From: Membranipora membranacea
Taxonomy: Eukaryota; Bryozoa; Gymnolaemata; Cheilostomatida; Membraniporidae
Assembly (NCBI GenBank): GCA_914767715.1
Contig: OU612069.1
Location: forward strand, 22,813,387 to 22,877,386
Direction: 5' to 3'
DNA: 64,000 nucleotides
Position 1 is the first letter of the stretch. The number at the start of each line of letters is the position of its first letter. The position numbers and the translations under genes are program-made. Under the pieces are notes generated by a model, which made no database searches, was not told the origin of the DNA, and was given only the letters and a program-made list of their open reading frames with translations. Below, piece after piece: positions 13,901 to 22,105 of this stretch.

Positions 13901-14705
13901 AAATGAGAATGTATGTAATGCAATATATATACATTAATATGTATTTATATAATTATATACCTACTGATTAGGCAAGTCTGAAGATATACAGTCATTCATT
14001 TTTGATTATGCCTTAAGGTAAGAGAAGCTGTTAGTAGATACAGTGTTGAGAGGACTGAGGAGTTGGTGAGTGCAAACCAAGGTCAGAGGGGTTGCTATGT
14101 GGCACAGATGCCAAAAGTCACGTGTACGTTCACAGATCTGAGAAAGCTCTATATCAGACCTGGTGATAACATGAGAACTCCAGGGGAACATCTACAGTCC
14201 ATATTACGGCCTAAACACCCTGATCACCCAGATACAACTCTAGAGTGGTTGACTGGTAAGTCATGAATACTTGGTTGTATTAATGTTGTTATTGTTGTGT
14301 TGTCTGATTAAACTAAGATCTTTCCTAAAAATCATAGATCATAGATAGTCAGTAGTGAGTCAGTTTTCTCTTCAATACTTCTCACTGTTGACCTGTATCA
14401 CCAATTTGTGTTAGTAGGTTTTTGATGATTGTAAAACAATGTTATAATATACAATGTATTGCAGTGATTTTTAACCCATTTACCAGGCTATGAAAGCAAT
14501 ACACTATTATTTTTCCTCACAAATTTTCCTCTTTTTCTCAAATACTTATTGTAACCAATGGAGATTACTCTCAATTTCGATTCATATAAAATATTAGATG
14601 GGCTTGAATATCTATGTTTCAGATGGTGTCACCACAGAACTGGTTGATGGTAATGCAAAGAATCAAAGATACGTCAGATGGAAGATTACAAAAATGAATT
14701 CTTAG
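1576..14705 (+). CDS. LRR-Roc-COR-caspase fusion protein (5'-incomplete, one in-frame TAG)
   Basis: Exons by eye: 1576-1792, 1883-2026, 2202-2345, 2804-2947, 3452-3595, 4824-4967, 9437-11475, 11764-11859, 12093-12223, 12417-12584, 12694-12934, 13198-13434, 13601-13710, 14018-14255, 14623-14705. All introns are GT-AG and every junction keeps phase. The summed length gives 1426 codons including the terminal TAG at 14703. Domains in order: N-terminal segment, five to six LRRs, Roc GTPase, COR, a short linker, then caspase p20 and p10 halves and a short tail. Roco proteins are LRR-coupled GTPases that dimerise through COR; caspases are Asp-specific cysteine proteases of cell death and inflammation. 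The exon 12223/12417 junction joining COR linker to caspase is phase 0 and open on both sides, which supports one gene, although ATG at 12423 could start a separate caspase. One TAG at 10350-10352 interrupts the frame between Roc and COR. The 5' end is not seen: the first exon opens with a splice acceptor and no clear start codon. A receptor-protease role is inference. Confidence 0.85.
4345..4800 (+). mobile_element. LINE reverse-transcriptase remnant in an intron of the fusion gene
   Basis: An open stretch from about 4380 to 4685 reads like the RT palm region: LSAAQQIVLDCLNSK, then a degenerate SFCKAYDCEN block standing where LDLSKAFDTVDH normally occurs, then KLEIAGIS. Stops follow at once. 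It is on the same strand as the host gene and lies wholly within the intron before the 4824 exon. The fragment covers the part of RT that is missing from the 1-1400 remnant, but there is no evidence that both come from the same insertion. Confidence 0.65.
5500..8250 (-). mobile_element. Decayed CR1/L2-like LINE with PHD-like finger, endonuclease and RT
   Basis: Reading the minus strand from about 8230 downward there is: a Cys-rich stretch (STVYLCGTCKLH, then CRSCASTVILWYHLAC) resembling the PHD-type finger of CR1-group LINEs; apurinic-endonuclease-like blocks (TETWLYSSNN; ACYRPN; VIGGDFMFPGFNW); and RT blocks (ANIAVGSDGISPNILKE; PKDWKLATVCP; YYRPASLTCI; LDFSKTFEMVNH; a degenerate FADI in place of YADD). 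Frames change several times and the active-site motif is broken, so it is dead. It is inserted antisense in the 4.5-kb intron separating the last LRR exon from the Roc exon. Family assignment to CR1/L2 is by domain order, not by search. Confidence 0.8.
8250..9436. other. Intron remainder; unassigned open stretch
   Basis: Between the LINE and the Roc exon there is an open reading stretch on the plus strand at about 8767-9054 (contains SKHPNLKGRD). I do not recognise it. It has no convincing splice sites matching the phase-2 introns around it. It is more likely repeat debris than a host exon. Otherwise I see only AT-rich intron sequence. Confidence 0.4.
9437..11475 (+). other. Roc GTPase and COR domain exon of the fusion gene
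   Basis: This single 2,039-bp exon carries the last LRR segment, then Roc. The P-loop is IGSRMAGKTSM (about 9768-9810), the G3 motif is DFGGD (about 9930-9945), and the G4 motif is the Roco-type THED (about 10137-10150). COR starts near FIPSIWEGIGCFLELM and continues through LPFILVSDILREFPSE, LRYMHNEGRLLWF and the following helical region to about 10920. After that come roughly 180 residues without a recognised fold, containing CRFYCAHCLHT, and the donor at 11476. The codon at 10350-10352 is TAG. The frame upstream and downstream is the same and both sides match Roc-COR, so the lesion is a point change rather than an indel. No frame-preserving intron of credible size removes it. Confidence 0.88.
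12417..14705 (+). other. Caspase (peptidase C14) domain of the fusion gene
   Basis: Exons 12417-12584, 12694-12934 and 13198-13434 encode the p20 half and linker; 13601-13710, 14018-14255 and 14623-14705 encode p10 and the tail. Visible landmarks: GRALLISNKF (first strand), SYREGSEHDYRNM with the Arg expected in the S1 pocket, TSHGTENG with the catalytic His, and KPKLIVIQACAGG with the catalytic Cys. The usual QACRG is QACAGG here. The p10 has SPRSRLIGSPFIRG, which keeps the Arg and the GS-F signature, and ends with MPKVTCTFTDLRKLY. The inter-subunit segment is about 60 residues and has LLDDTDNAE, an Asp-rich stretch that could be a maturation site (inference). By residues seen, the fold looks catalytically competent. 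Confidence 0.9.
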
Positions 14706-15895
14706 CTATGGTCTGAATCTACCTTATTCTGTCTCAAACAGCAGAAAAGAATGTTGTAGCATTGTTAAAGATTACTCATCGAACAACACCTGTTTTAGTG
14801 AGGTAGTTCCGTATGATTAACTCAGGTGAGATTTTCATGTTGAAAACTTTCAAAACTCTTCTGGGCATGTCCTACCGATGGTGGAAAGTGTGCCTCATTT
14901 AAAAGAACTAACTCTTGTATCCTGCGTGATGATGTCACTTAGCACAAGAAGTAAGGGACACGTCACTTTGTGATTGGTTGAACCTTCTTTTTTTTTGCAT
15001 TGCAATGTGAATAATACATGCATTAGCTTTGCCAGTTCCTCTTCCATATATTTGAAGGTTAAGGAATATAACATGTCAGCTTCTGATTTTTTACCATATC
15101 ATGATATATCAAAACATTTTTGAATTTTTGCATGCCAATTTCTGGGCACTGTTCACAGGGAATGCTCAACCCTCATAATACGATGTATGTCAATATATTT
15201 TTTAATTAGCTCCCACCATTCATTATATCAATGTCACCTAGCCTTTTTCTGCCATCGCATCATTTTTAACATTCAAAATATAACAAGAACACAACATTTC
15301 TGCCGTACCCCCAACTTGTCTTATCATTGCGCTAGATTGAATTTTCAATTTTTGATTATAGATTGTCTTGAACTATGTTTGTTACATAAAGCGTATCAAC
15401 TCTTGCTTTCAACCTGTTGAGAATTGAGTGGTTCCTCTTGAAACTGCTGCAAAATGTATCTTTCCTTTGATGGTCTGTGCTAACTCACTGAAACTGTTCC
15501 AAATCAGTGCTTATATACTTAGTTTGAGGCTGCTATTTTGTAGCACATCTTATTCTCCATATTTTATTCTATCATTCTATCGATTTCCAGCTTTAGAATC
15601 TAAATTTTGAGGAAGTTTGAACTAGCAAAAGCGGGTCTGTAACACTAGAAACAACAACCATATAAGTCATAAGAAATGGTGTGAGAAAATCTAATCATTT
15701 GGTACCTATGATGTTCCAAATAAAGTGCAACATGACAACTTTGTCTGATTTAGACGATATTTGTATAGTGCTGGGTACAATTGTTGGATATCCCACCCGC
15801 TAGAGGCCGAATATCAGAGCAGAAAAGGCGCTCCTCTGTTACTTTTGATGATCATGTGTAGTTTGTCATAAAAGCTCCCTGATATCAAGCTTGAT
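14706..15895. other. Intergenic stretch after the fusion gene
   Basis: No gene is visible. Short open stretches near 15187-15610 lack splice logic, compositional bias or recognisable motifs. An AATAAA at about 15719 is a possible but distant poly(A) signal for the upstream gene. Confidence 0.5.
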
Positions 15896-16148
15896 TTGTG
15901 GGTTAAAATGTGGGTTAAAATCGCAAGTTTTTTGTCTCTGTCCAAAGACTGAGAAATACTGGCGCCTTAAGGGCGCGGCCGTCATTTCTGGCGCCAAGCT
16001 GCTCTCAGTTAGTAAGTAGGTTGGAGCACACCGGGGGCGTCAATTGAGCCCAGTAGTCAGTAGACTTCAGCGGGATTTGAACATGAGGCCTCCAACGCAT
16101 GCGCGTTAGAAGACAGACGCTCTAACCAACTGAGCTACCTCCTACTCC
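15896..16148 (-). mobile_element. tRNA-derived SINE (family with CAATTGACGCCCC core)
   Basis: On the minus strand it begins GGAGGTAGCTCAGTTGGTTA (A box), followed by a tRNA-like body and a B-box-like TGTTCAAATCCCG, then the core CAATTGACGCCCCCGGTG and TTGGCGCC, and a tail of short TTTTAACCCAC-type repeats near 15900. The head is clearly tRNA-like, but the long non-tRNA body and tail rule out a functional tRNA gene. Related copies are at about 37426-37650 (+), 28405-28520 (+, 5'-truncated) and 50180-50333 (-). Confidence 0.88.
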
Positions 16149-16399
16149 ATTTATCAAAGATTAAAATGAAAACAACAATTAAAGGAATATTTAATTTCCC
16201 CAATTGAATGAGACTTTCAAGGAGATCAAACATATATAGTGATCTATCAAGAGACGGTCAGGGACCAAGTCAGCCAAACTCCAGCTGATCTTATCTCACT
16301 TCCTCATCTCCTCATCACCCTTCCTCAAAGGTTTGGTGTCCAGGTATTTTTATATCTGCTTCCCTGCAAAAAACCTTACTCATGATCAACTTTGATTTA

Positions 16400-16690
16400 T
16401 TTGAAGTTTTATGATTGCTATAGATTCGGAAGTTTCTATTCATCAAATTGATTATGTTTGTCAAGAAGCTACAGTTGACCAAATCCGCCAAGTTTTCCCA
16501 CATAATATACCCAGTACTGGTAATTATGCCAGTTTTGGTCTGATCAAAATCCCCACCTCTATGTTGTATGAGTCAATTTCTAAATTAAACGGCATGTTTG
16601 GTCTGCCCAAAACCGCCACATTAGCTGCACATCCTACTTGAATTCTCTTGAGTGGCGGTTTTTTTTCGACAAAAACCGCCAATAAGGAAT
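16400..16690 (+). other. Unrecognised ORF fragment followed by a GC-rich hairpin
   Basis: An open stretch of 76 codons ending at 16641 (contains QEATVDQIRQVFPHNIP) is followed at 16653-16681 by an 11-bp inverted repeat, TGGCGGTTTTT and AAAAACCGCCA, with a 7-nt loop. A third CAAAACCGCCA copy lies inside the ORF at about 16608. The stretch sits directly beside the truncated 5' edge of the caspase copy. I do not recognise the protein. It may be part of a transposable element whose insertion cut the caspase copy. Confidence 0.4.
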
Positions 16691-16764
16691 TCTTATTTCA
16701 GACAGGTGAGCACAACTCCCACAATAAATAGACTCATCATGTGATCTATACTGTTCGCAATTTC

Positions 16765-19700
16765 CTCAAGACCGGAAATCACTGAACTGATTGATCTGCT
16801 CTCTCCTAAAAACTTTCCATCCATGAAAGGAAAGCCAAAGATTGTTAACATCCAGGCCTGTTCTGGTGGTAAGTAAACAATTGAAACTTGAAAAAATTCA
16901 GAAAGGGTGCACTTATTAAATCTAAAACTTAGCAGCTTGGTGTTAACTTGAAGTAAGGAGTACTCCCTGCTGTAGCAAGTGCTAAATCAACAATTCAGGT
17001 TTAGGTCAATTGAGAAAAGAGACACAATTTCAATTCAATGTAATAATGTCAAAACAGATTGTTGTCCCAAACCCTCTCAGCGGGTTGACTATCTCTCGAT
17101 CCATTATTTTCTACTTGTTTAAGTTTAGCCAAAGAAGTCCGCTTATGTTCTACCCTGTTGATCCTTAATATTTTTCATCTCTGGATTAATCCTGCCTAAT
17201 TGAGCTAAGGCTACTACCAAAAATCATCAGTGTATGTATTAATCTGTTGCAGGCAAAAGGGAGACTTAGCTCAATGACAATCCATCATCGGTGTCCGCCT
17301 CCGCGTCAGGGGCAGACAATGTCAATCCGACGGACATTCAAAGGATCCGGAAGAGATGGATGATGATCAGCACTTTGTGCCCCAGGATATATCCACAGCA
17401 GATTTGATTATCATGCAGTCTAGTTTTGAATGAAGTGCAGTGTTAGTCTGTCCGGCTAATCATGATAATCATGTCCTACTACTCTTGCTGTTGGATATTA
17501 TACCAGCTCTCATAATTTAACTCTGTACACACACAAGTGTAGGTTATGGCTTGGTTGACAAACTATTGAACTCATTGAACTTGGTAAACTCAGAGACTAC
17601 TTCTCAAGACATTTATCTCAGAAGTGTAGCCTAATTGGTAAATAATTCGCACACCTGATGGTCAAAACCAGGGTATTGGATTAATATACTAGGTGAAATA
17701 AGGATGTTTCTAGTAGTATAAAATATAGGCGTCATCACTTAGTTGCTATGTATTTAACTCTTTGATTTTGACTGATCTGATCTGTTTCTGCAAATAATTT
17801 GCCAACAAGATGACAATGCTTATTTGAGTTTGAAGCCTCTTTTTGCTTACAGAGCTTCCAGAGCACACCATTTCTCTTGAGATGGCAATAGTACTGTCAG
17901 CTCATCATAAAGCCAACTAGCTCTTATTTAAAATTATCTCATAATAACTCGCTTTACCATTTATTTTAGCTCTCTCTTCTCCGAGGCGGCGCAGTGAGGG
18001 TTCGGTATTCATCAGAGCACTGGTTACGGTTTTCGATAAATTTGCTCGTCTCTTCCACGTAGAAGAGCTCGCACCAATTGTGAGTTAAAAAATATCAATA
18101 TTTTCAACCCCTGCTATAGATCTTCTATTGAACACGCAAATTAAAATGTTCGTTTTGTATTTTAATCAGACTAGCCAATCAGCTTGTCTCAAGGATATAA
18201 ATATAATAATATGTTTTAAGTTTGAGAGTAGCCTATCTGCACCACCATTGTTTGGGGGGGGGGAGTTGTCAAGATAGGCTACAGTTGGAACTACGGGTAG
18301 AATTTGTCTAGCAAACTTATATTTGATATTATTTGAAATAAGGTATCATTCTGGTATCATTTGCTTTTTTGATGTGCCAACCAGTTACCAAAAAGTTTAG
18401 TTTGCCTAAGAGGAATAATCCCTTCAACAGATAAATCTATTGTATATAACTTTCTATCAGATAAGAGAAGCAGTGGCAATGATTGGAGTTCAGAGAACTG
18501 ACTCGCTTTTAAGAAGCCGTACACGGAGACAAAATACCGAGACAGCGTATGTCGCCTCGATGCCACAGACGAGATGCACATTCATCGGCAAGAAGCTATA
18601 TCTGCAGCCTGGAGCTGTTGTTGAGACACAGAGTCAGGCAGACCGGGACTCTCTGACAAACCCTGTACTGCCAACTCCAACTGCTACCAAGATAGAGCAG
18701 AAGCCTGGTGAGTTATTAAAATTTAGGCCTGATGAGGATGACATTGCTATCCATGTGTACATTAATAACCTTTTTCTGACTACAACTTGCTGTCCTCGCA
18801 AATATACATGTTGTTCATCATACAGCATCATATGAAGTATAATATCCATCTCCCACAATGTTTTCCTTTGTTACTATTAATGAAGCAATCTTTTTTTAAG
18901 TTTTGTTAGTGCAGGGAGAATGGTTAGTGGTTCTCAGTTTTTGCTAGGGATTCATAATATCTTAGGATAACTATTAGTATAATAATGAAGAAGGCAGGGC
19001 TACAAAGATGTATTAATATGACTCCCTGGATTTTCTCGAATATTTATATACTGATCAAAGCCTACTAGCGACCACTGCTGAGTTGAGTTACATAACTTAA
19101 CTACGCTGCATAATACATTGACACAGGGCATACCGGTTTTTATGTTAGTTTATGTATGTCAGAGTGGGCAACTCCAAAGTAATATGTGATAGCTATTAGA
19201 GTTTGCCTATACTACACCAGTCAGTTGTGCATCAAGCCAGGGGCGTATATTCTAAAAATTTTCACTCACTGACTTTTTAGGGATGAGCATAATGATTGGG
19301 CGCAGCCCAATCCACACGCCGTAGGAGTGGCGGGGAGGGTGTGGGAGGGGTGCTTAAGCGCCCTCCCACCACGGAAATTTTTGCATATCGGTAGCAAAAT
19401 AGTGCAAGCAGAGAGGTATTTCAATAGCTCACTGAGCTGTTGGGTACTTTCAGAAAACAACTCAATAGCAGTAGAAGATTACGGTAAAAATGCTCCAGTT
19501 ATAAAGCACCAATTTGAAAAAAAACTGACCTCGATGGGATTCGAACCCGCTACAATCTGATTAACAGTGTTTATAAAGCAGACGCTCTACACACTGAGCT
19601 ATTCAGACACTCACGGAAATCCGTGGGCCGTGAGTGCTAATATACGCCACTGCATCAAGCTGCTAGGATTCTTAATGAAGCTAGGAGAAGGTTATCCTGA

Positions 19701-19867
19701 CTCTTGATTATTTTCCAGATGCTTATTGTATTAATTTCTTGGCAGCGATTATTTTTCTTGACATATTATTACTTTCCTGTTTTCTAGATACTATAAGAAC
19801 AGAGAGAAATGGTCGTGAGCTCAGGGAGACTAGATATTATAATTGGGCTGTTACTCCAAACTCCTAA
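16765..19867 (+). pseudogene. Partial, broken tandem copy of the caspase end of the fusion gene
   Basis: Pieces match the upstream caspase exon by exon: about 16772-16869 (PKNFPSMKGKPKIV then NIQACSGG, catalytic Cys present); about 17254-17432 (GKRET, ending with DLIIMQSSFE); about 17971-18080 (SPRRRSEGSVFIRALVTVF, p10 core); about 18461-18713 (ASMPQTRCTFIGKKLYLQPG); and about 19788-19867, with a tail ending NWAVTPNS and a stop. The N-terminal part of p20, including the His exon start, and all of LRR-Roc-COR are missing. The second piece has an in-frame TAG just after GKRET and a frame change before EEMDDDQHFVPQ, so it cannot be translated as is. The p10 exons stay open with good splice sites. 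Origin by partial tandem duplication is the simplest reading. Confidence 0.8.
19238..19652. mobile_element. hAT-type MITE carrying a tRNA-like sequence
   Basis: Ends are CAGGGGCGTATATT at 19238 and its near inverse, AATATACGCCACTG-like (TAATATACGCCACTG), ending at 19652. The element is flanked by an 8-bp direct repeat CATCAAGC at 19230-19237 and 19653-19660, the target-site length of hAT transposons. Inside, on the minus strand, is a tRNA-like head with TAGCTCAGTGTGTAGAGCG and GGTTCGAATCCC (about 19528-19612). The acceptor-stem halves do not pair, so it is not a functional tRNA gene. A short inner palindrome, CACGGAAATCCGTG, lies at about 19613-19626. It is inserted in the last intron of the broken caspase copy. 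Confidence 0.8.
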
Positions 19868-20060
19868 ACACTTTGGTGTTATCAACACAGACACAACCTG
19901 ACAACCATCAACATGCAACAGCCTACAATGCAACAGCAATGCAACAGTGCAATACAATGCAATGCAATGCAGTACATTACAATACAATGGAATACAACAG
20001 GCAACAGCCTCACATACAACAACCTACTGTGTAACAGCCTACCATTCAATAACCTTTTAT
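19868..20060. repeat. Imperfect CAATG/CAACAG simple repeat
   Basis: Degenerate short repeats built from TGCAACAG, CAATGCAATGCAATG and AACAGCCTA units run from about 19910 to 20055, directly after the stop of the caspase copy. The apparent open frames across it are composition artefacts. Confidence 0.7.
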
Positions 20061-21016
20061 GTGACAGCCTAACAGCGAAGAAGCCCAATAGCAAAACATA
20101 CAACTTAAAGTGTTATATGATCAGGCCTTTGTCTCACAACCTGTTATTGTCAGGTGGAGCTGGAATGTTTGCTTTGAGATTCATTCCCGTGACTTGGTCA
20201 CCATAATGAATCTTACTATTTCATTCAGAACAAGTTTTGTTTGGCGCTGTGTATGATTGCACTAACCCATTACCTGGGCGAATGCCTTCACTTTTTTCTC
20301 AGAGTTTTCTTTGTATTTATCAAGCTTATGTTTTTTGCATTGCCTTTTACATGCCCGGCTTCACTTATGCCTATTCCTTATGCATTGTCTTGTACTGCAT
20401 GGGCTTGTATGTTGTACCTAACTTAATCAAGGAACGAAGCTGATTATATACACTAAAATTTGATACATATATTTTATGAAAATATTATAATATGATCCTA
20501 TATTTTTTATATCATGCAGGAAGGAATTTAAAATACAGACAACAGAGAAATTTGTGGTGCTGAAGTAATATTTTTATAATCTGAATTAATGGATCAACTG
20601 GATTAAACTCACTTGTAAAAAACTTTGTAGTGTCTTAAGTGGAATCCAGCAAGAAGTTTTGCCTGCATTTAGGTAAAATGGATCAAGCTTGATCGGGCAA
20701 ACAGTCTAGCAGACTCGACAATATGAACCGGTCTGGCAGTTATGGTGTTTTGGATTTTTACCGCAACTTCCTTTTACACAGCGGCGGAATTTTCTCGAGA
20801 CTCGATTGCAAAGCCTCAGTCCTCTACCTCAGCTGTACAAAGAGTCAAGATTGTACCGGATTTTAAAAAGAATGACAGCATATTTAGGAGTTATCAATGA
20901 AACATACATTGAAGATGACTCCAAACTGTTAATCCTGCTCAAATTGCCACTTGGTGTAAAAAAGGCGATAGTGGCTGATGGCAGTCAACAACCACCTTCT
21001 GCTGATATAGCCATCC

Positions 21017-21230
21017 CACACTGAACACGTGATATACTATTGCATGTATATCTCTGATCGATAGAGAGTGAATTAATCCACTAGGTGGGAGTACCACCAC
21101 AAGAAATTTAGTGTGACAACCTGTGTTCAATTTTATTAATTAGGGCTGGGTACATGTTAGGTACCGTTACTAAATTTACTCTAACGATCAGAGATACACA
21201 TGTGAATAGTGTAGTCTCGATGTCAGTGTG
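21017..21230. mobile_element. CACACTGA-ended MITE, copy 1
   Basis: The element begins CACACTGA and ends TCAGTGTG. The inverted ends extend imperfectly for about 45 bp: the left arm contains ACTATTGCATG and CTCTGATCG, and the right arm contains CGATCAGAGATACACATG and AATAGTGTAG. It has no coding capacity. Copies 2 to 4 are at 23746, 38081 and 41095. Confidence 0.82.
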
Positions 21231-21511
21231 TAACCATCCCGAATGCCGCTGGTTGTGCTCTGTACAACCTAATAAATCACACCAGGATATTGAGCAGGCA
21301 GCCAAATGCGGTTCTCTACCTTTTCATAACAATTTGAGCAAGGAATTCAGCTTATACTTTGTCAGAAAGCTCACACAATTCTGTACAAGATAGAAGAAGA
21401 ATCTCAATTTTTCGGTGTCCTACTTTCTGAGACTGCGACATTTTCTTGCGTTAATATATGTAATCATCATGTTGGTATGGATAGCCTGAATAATCTTGCA
21501 AGAACAGCATC

Positions 21512-21556
21512 GAAGGTTTTATTTTGAGATATTAAATATCTCAAAATAAAACCTTC
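21512..21556. repeat. Perfect palindrome, 22-bp arms, 1-nt centre
   Basis: The left arm starts GAAGGTTTTATTTTGAGATA and the right arm is its exact reverse complement, ending AAAACCTTC. Only one unpaired base separates them. It is too long and too exact to be chance in AT-rich sequence. Confidence 0.9.
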
Positions 21557-22105
21557 AAATAAATATAGTTCCATTGTCAGGACACTTTTTACAATAGTAT
21601 TTATTAATTTATACAGTTCTCTCAAGTAGATAAAAGTGATAGTTTATTGGGCTGGTACAGCACTAGGCGCCATGGATACCTCATAGCTCATATATAGAAG
21701 GAGGGAGGAAATTTTCCAACACGATACATAATTTAAACCCAGAAGTCTCTGAATTTTCTAAATGTGAAAATATTGCATAATTACTGCTTCACTATATATT
21801 GCTGTGGTCCTTCCGGAGTCTTTAGTTTCTTTTCAGTTGCAAATGATTTTCTTCAGTTATGTTTTAGCTATAAACTCATACATAACCAATCTCACACATT
21901 CCTCGATGATGTGTGACATCCCGCTTTGCAGTATTTAAGGTGATAACCATCCATAGGATAAAAATGAAACTATACACAGCTCAGTGTCGTGATTGCTCGT
22001 GATTTTCAGACAATTATCCCAATCCGTCGACCGCAATCTACCTTGGGATGATGAGCCAATACAGCAATTCACAAGTTAACTTTTTCTAGTTGATAATTGT
22101 CATAA

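Larger units (their letters stand above)
20061..22105. other. Intergenic stretch with a short unassigned ORF
   Basis: An open stretch ending at 21024 (contains RMTAYLGVINETYIEDD) could be an exon scrap, but I find no matching splice sites and do not recognise it. The rest is AT-rich, apart from the MITE at 21017-21230 and the palindrome at 21512-21556, listed separately. Confidence 0.4.

Noticed and set aside
16060-16145. Functional tRNA gene on the minus strand
   Set aside because: The tRNA head is followed by the same SINE body and tail as three other copies, and the acceptor stem does not close.
19520-19612. Functional tRNA gene on the minus strand
   Set aside because: A- and B-box-like sequences are present, but the acceptor-stem halves do not pair and it lies inside a MITE with target duplication.
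19784-20206. Gln/Asn and Cys/Leu-rich ORFs on both strands
   Set aside because: They arise from the CAATG/CAACAG simple repeat after the caspase-copy stop codon.
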